The notes beneath the pieces were generated by a model. That model did no database searches and was not told where the DNA came from. It saw nothing but the letters and a program-made list of their open reading frames with translations. The position numbers and the translations under genes were made by a program. 7,027 nt of DNA from assembly GCA_946183625.1 (NCBI GenBank), contig CAMHCL010000082.1:1-7027 (forward strand), given 5' to 3'. The DNA is from an uncultured Lachnospiraceae bacterium. GTDB lineage: Bacteria; Bacillota; Clostridia; Lachnospirales; Lachnospiraceae. Below are positions 5,266-7,027 of the stretch, piece by piece. Within the stretch, counting starts at the first letter, position 1, and each line of letters begins with the position of its first letter.

Positions 5266-6277
5266 GAAGCAACTCCTCTGTTTTTGCCCATCCAAGACAT
5301 GGGTCTGTAATGGACTTTCCATAGATGCCTTCGCCAATCTTCTGGGCGCCGTCTTCTATGTAACTCTCAACCATAAGCCCCTTTACAAGTCCGCGGATGT
5401 CGCCGGATGATCTTCTGCTGTGAAGAACGTCGCTGGCAATACGGATCTGCTCCAGATACTGCTTATTGGAGTTTGCATGGTTCGTATCTACGATCACTGC
5501 CGGATGAACCAGGTCTCTCTTCTGATACTCTTCGTAAACGGCACGAAGATCCTCGTAATGATAGTTTGGCTTGCTGTGACCGAGGTTATCTATATATCCA
5601 CGCATGATTGAATGTGCAAATGGATTTCCCTTTGTTCTTACTTCCCATCCTCTGTATACGAAGTCCTGCTTGGACTGCGCTGCTGTGATGGCATTCATCA
5701 TAACTGAAAGATCACCACTTGGTGGGTTCTTCATACCAACTGGGATTCCAACGCCTGATGCAACGATTCTGTGTTCCTGGTCCTCTACTGAACGGGCACC
5801 GACTGCTACGTATGAAAGCAGGTCTGACAGATATCTGTGGTTGGATGGATATAACATTTCCTCTGCACATGTGAAGCCTGTCTCTGCTACGACTCTGGTG
5901 TGCATTTTACGAATTGCGATGATGCCGGCAAGCATATCCTCATGTCCTTCAGGATCAGGCTGATGCAGCATTCCCTTATAGCCTGTACCTGTTGTACGCG
6001 GCTTATTAGTATAAACTCTAGGAATGATAAATATCCTATCCTTGATTTTCTTCTGCACTTCGGCAAGTCTATGCATATAATCCAGAACTGCCTCTTCGTT
6101 ATCAGCCGAGCAAGGTCCGATGATCATGAGGAATTTGTCGCTCTTTCCCGCAAAGATATTCTGAATCTCTACATCGCGCTGTTCCTTTATCTTCTTTACC
6201 TCGTCCGAAATAGGGTACTCCTCCTTGATTTCCTGTGGAGAAGGCAATTTGCGGATGAATTCCATTTGCATTTCCAT
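5243..6277 (-). CDS. aroF: 3-Deoxy-7-phosphoheptulonate (DAHP) synthase, type I alpha (344 aa)
   Basis: Condenses phosphoenolpyruvate and erythrose 4-phosphate to DAHP, the first step of the shikimate pathway to Phe, Tyr and Trp. Length is close to the ~350 residues of E. coli AroF/G/H. Conserved segments appear in family order: GPCSADN (54-60, metal ligand Cys56), PRVYTNKPRTTGTGYKG (86-102, PEP-binding KPRTT), GARSVEDQEHR (160-170), PVGMKNPPSGD (Lys183), DTNHANSNK (metal ligand His267), MVESYIEDG (Glu304) and SITDPCLGW (Asp325). All four metal ligands are intact. ATG at 6277 has AAGGA 7 nt upstream; ATGs three and five codons in are less well placed. The symbol stands for the family; which aromatic amino acid inhibits this enzyme cannot be read. 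No T-box is visible upstream. The gene stands alone, with tRNA-Gly 28 nt downstream. Confidence 0.95.
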   Translation of the reverse strand: MEMQMEFIRKLPSPQEIKEEYPISDEVKKIKEQRDVEIQNIFAGKSDKFLMIIGPCSADNEEAVLDYMHRLAEVQKKIKDRIFIIPRVYTNKPRTTGTGYKGMLHQPDPEGHEDMLAGIIAIRKMHTRVVAETGFTCAEEMLYPSNHRYLSDLLSYVAVGARSVEDQEHRIVASGVGIPVGMKNPPSGDLSVMMNAITAAQSKQDFVYRGWEVRTKGNPFAHSIMRGYIDNLGHSKPNYHYEDLRAVYEEYQKRDLVHPAVIVDTNHANSNKQYLEQIRIASDVLHSRRSSGDIRGLVKGLMVESYIEDGAQKIGEGIYGKSITDPCLGWAKTEELLLGIAEQL

Positions 6278-6386
6278 TGATGTTTCCTTCTTTCTGTATT
6301 AGTTACGTGGGGCATTTTGTTACCATGACGTATCTAGTTTTGACTTATTTTACGTCGTATTATTTTTAAAAAAATCAAGCCCTGAA

Positions 6387-6408
6387 TTACTTTATCACGA
6401 TAAAGTAA
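6387..6408. promoter_or_regulatory. 22-bp near-perfect palindrome upstream of aroF
   Basis: TTACTTTATC (6387-6396) and GATAAAGTAA (6399-6408) are perfect 10-bp arms separated by AC. It lies about 110 nt upstream of the aroF start and 38 nt after the CPBP protease stop. The size and symmetry fit an operator for a dimeric regulator. As a terminator for the CPBP gene it is poor: the nearest T-run (seven Ts) begins about 15 nt after the stem. Confidence 0.5.
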
Positions 6409-6415
6409 AGGACAA

Positions 6416-6447
6416 TTTAATCATAACTAGTACATTTTATCATAACT
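6416..6447. repeat. Direct repeat TTTWATCATAACT, 19-bp period
   Basis: TTTAATCATAACT (6416-6428) and TTTTATCATAACT (6435-6447) differ at one base and are 19 bp apart, nearly two helical turns, on one face of the DNA. The second copy touches the CPBP stop codon. It may be part of the aroF control region or simply a short duplication. Confidence 0.4.
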
Positions 6448-6917
6448 TACATAAGCACGGCAACAATTCCTGCAATCAGATTGACGGTGCTGTGGAGCAG
6501 CCAGGTTGGTATGATAGAACCGCCCATTCGCTTCTGATTAACCCATCCTATAATGAATCCCAGTGCACCTGGAAAGATTGTAAGTACAATACCTACAAGC
6601 AGGCTATTGGTAACAAGTCCAAATGGAACTCCATGAATTAATCCGAAAGCTATTGCCTGGGTCAGATTTCCAGCAATGAAACCGAACTTGTTCTGAATTC
6701 TTTTGAGAAGAAAACCTCTGAATAAGATTTCTTCTGAAAGACCAGTCTCAATATATGCCATCAGAATTATAAACGGAAATGCTGCAAGACCATATCCCTT
6801 GAAGCTTTCGCCTGCCAAAGTTACCTTACCTCTGTAACTTAATGCGGCTACAGTTGTAACTGCTATATATACAGCAAGTATGGGGAGAATTCGACTGGGG
6901 ATTATGGATTTGAGCAA
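6447..6917 (-). CDS. CPBP (CAAX/Rce1-like) intramembrane metalloprotease, start uncertain, possibly 5'-truncated
   Basis: Membrane protease of the CPBP/Abi family. The three active-site motifs are intact: EEILFR (Glu62, Glu63, Arg67), FGLIH (His95) and HSTVN (His142, Asn146). Hydrophobic segments lie near residues 10-27, 43-58, 80-98, 103-124 and 143-156. The readable product is 156 residues, whereas family members usually have about 200-300 with extra N-terminal helices. The first available start is TTG at 6917, with no Shine-Dalgarno sequence and only 7 bases beyond the rpsI terminator stem; the next in-frame ATG (residue 53) would remove the first helix. The frame stays open back through the terminator and into rpsI sequence. 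I infer either a 5'-truncated remnant or a gene expressed by read-through. Relatives process prenylated proteins, peptides or bacteriocin-immunity targets; no specific role can be assigned. Confidence 0.75.
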   Translation of the reverse strand: MLKSIIPSRILPILAVYIAVTTVAALSYRGKVTLAGESFKGYGLAAFPFIILMAYIETGLSEEILFRGFLLKRIQNKFGFIAGNLTQAIAFGLIHGVPFGLVTNSLLVGIVLTIFPGALGFIIGWVNQKRMGGSIIPTWLLHSTVNLIAGIVAVLM

Positions 6918-6924
6918 GCAACAA

Positions 6925-6951
6925 AAAAAGGTCGGTAAAACCGACCTTTTT
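6925..6951 (-). terminator. rpsI: Intrinsic terminator of rpsI
   Basis: AAAAAGGTCGGT and ACCGACCTTTTT form a perfect 12-bp stem around a 3-nt loop; on the minus strand the seven-T run begins in the 3' arm. It starts 7 nt after the rpsI stop. A-T flanks on both sides would also let it work on the plus strand, though no plus-strand gene is seen. Confidence 0.92.
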
Positions 6952-6958
6952 GAATAAA

Positions 6959-7027
6959 CTATCTCTTTGAGAACTGTGGTGCACGACGTGCTCCCTTGAG
7001 ACCGTACTTCTTTCTCTCCTTCATACG
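6959..7027 (-). CDS. rpsI: 30S ribosomal protein S9, C-terminal 22 residues (partial)
   Basis: The visible end reads RMKERKKYGLKGARRAPQFS followed by KR and a TAG stop. The basic ERKKYGLKGARRAPQFSKR tail is the near-invariant C-terminus of bacterial S9, whose terminal Lys-Arg reaches the P-site tRNA in the ribosome. The rest of the gene, normally preceded by rplM (L13), lies beyond the right edge. A strong terminator follows, so this is the end of that operon. Confidence 0.96.
   Translation of the reverse strand, partial: RMKERKKYGLKGARRAPQFSKR

Noticed and set aside
5073..5324. Plus-strand frames of 83 and 64 codons across the tRNA
   Set aside because: They read through the tRNA and palindromes antisense and have no coding features.
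6387..6408. Terminator of the CPBP protease gene
   Set aside because: AT-rich stem with the T-run about 15 nt away; better explained as an operator-like site.

Overview
The window looks like chromosomal DNA from a low-to-medium GC gut or rumen Firmicute, most likely a Lachnospiraceae member of the Butyrivibrio/Roseburia kind. This is inferred from the type of adhesin, the tRNA-Gly and the general codon use, not from a database match. Every gene I can support lies on the minus strand, so transcription runs from the right edge towards the left.

Right to left. The window opens with the last 22 codons of rpsI (ribosomal protein S9) and its strong terminator. Directly abutting it is a CPBP (CAAX-type) membrane protease whose catalytic motifs are intact but whose front end lacks a ribosome binding site and may be truncated. 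A 169-nt spacer with a near-perfect palindrome leads to a complete type I DAHP synthase (aroF-like), the first enzyme of aromatic amino acid synthesis. Its last codons contain the promoter of a tRNA-Gly(TCC) gene. Between that tRNA and the next gene is about 170 bp of nested and tandem palindromes, the most striking non-coding structure here. It forms the leader of a two-gene unit: a papain/C39-like cysteine peptidase candidate and a cytoplasmic triacylglycerol-lipase-like alpha/beta hydrolase, 28 nt apart, ending in an intrinsic terminator.

The middle. Between the lipase and a small acylphosphatase gene lies a GC-richer patch bounded by copies of one terminator-like repeat: one copy on the lipase side and three tandem copies on the other side in opposite orientation. 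The acylphosphatase gene ends in a REP-like hairpin that overlaps its stop codon.

Left third. A 339-nt gene-free leader holds several inverted repeats, a tandem 9-bp repeat and two RNA-hairpin candidates. It precedes a large secreted adhesin of which 776 residues are visible: signal peptide, choice-of-anchor-A-like adhesive domain, Spy0128/FctA-type pilin domain, SpaA/Cna_B domain and at least one more domain. It runs off the left edge before any sorting signal.

The genes do not form one pathway. This is ordinary housekeeping sequence (rpsI, aroF, tRNA-Gly, acylphosphatase) mixed with accessory genes (adhesin, peptidase/lipase pair, CPBP protease) and unusually rich in palindromic repeats. 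I found no convincing new multi-gene system. The best candidates for something undescribed are the palindrome cluster at 4965-5137 and the inward-facing terminator-like repeats at 2969-3207.
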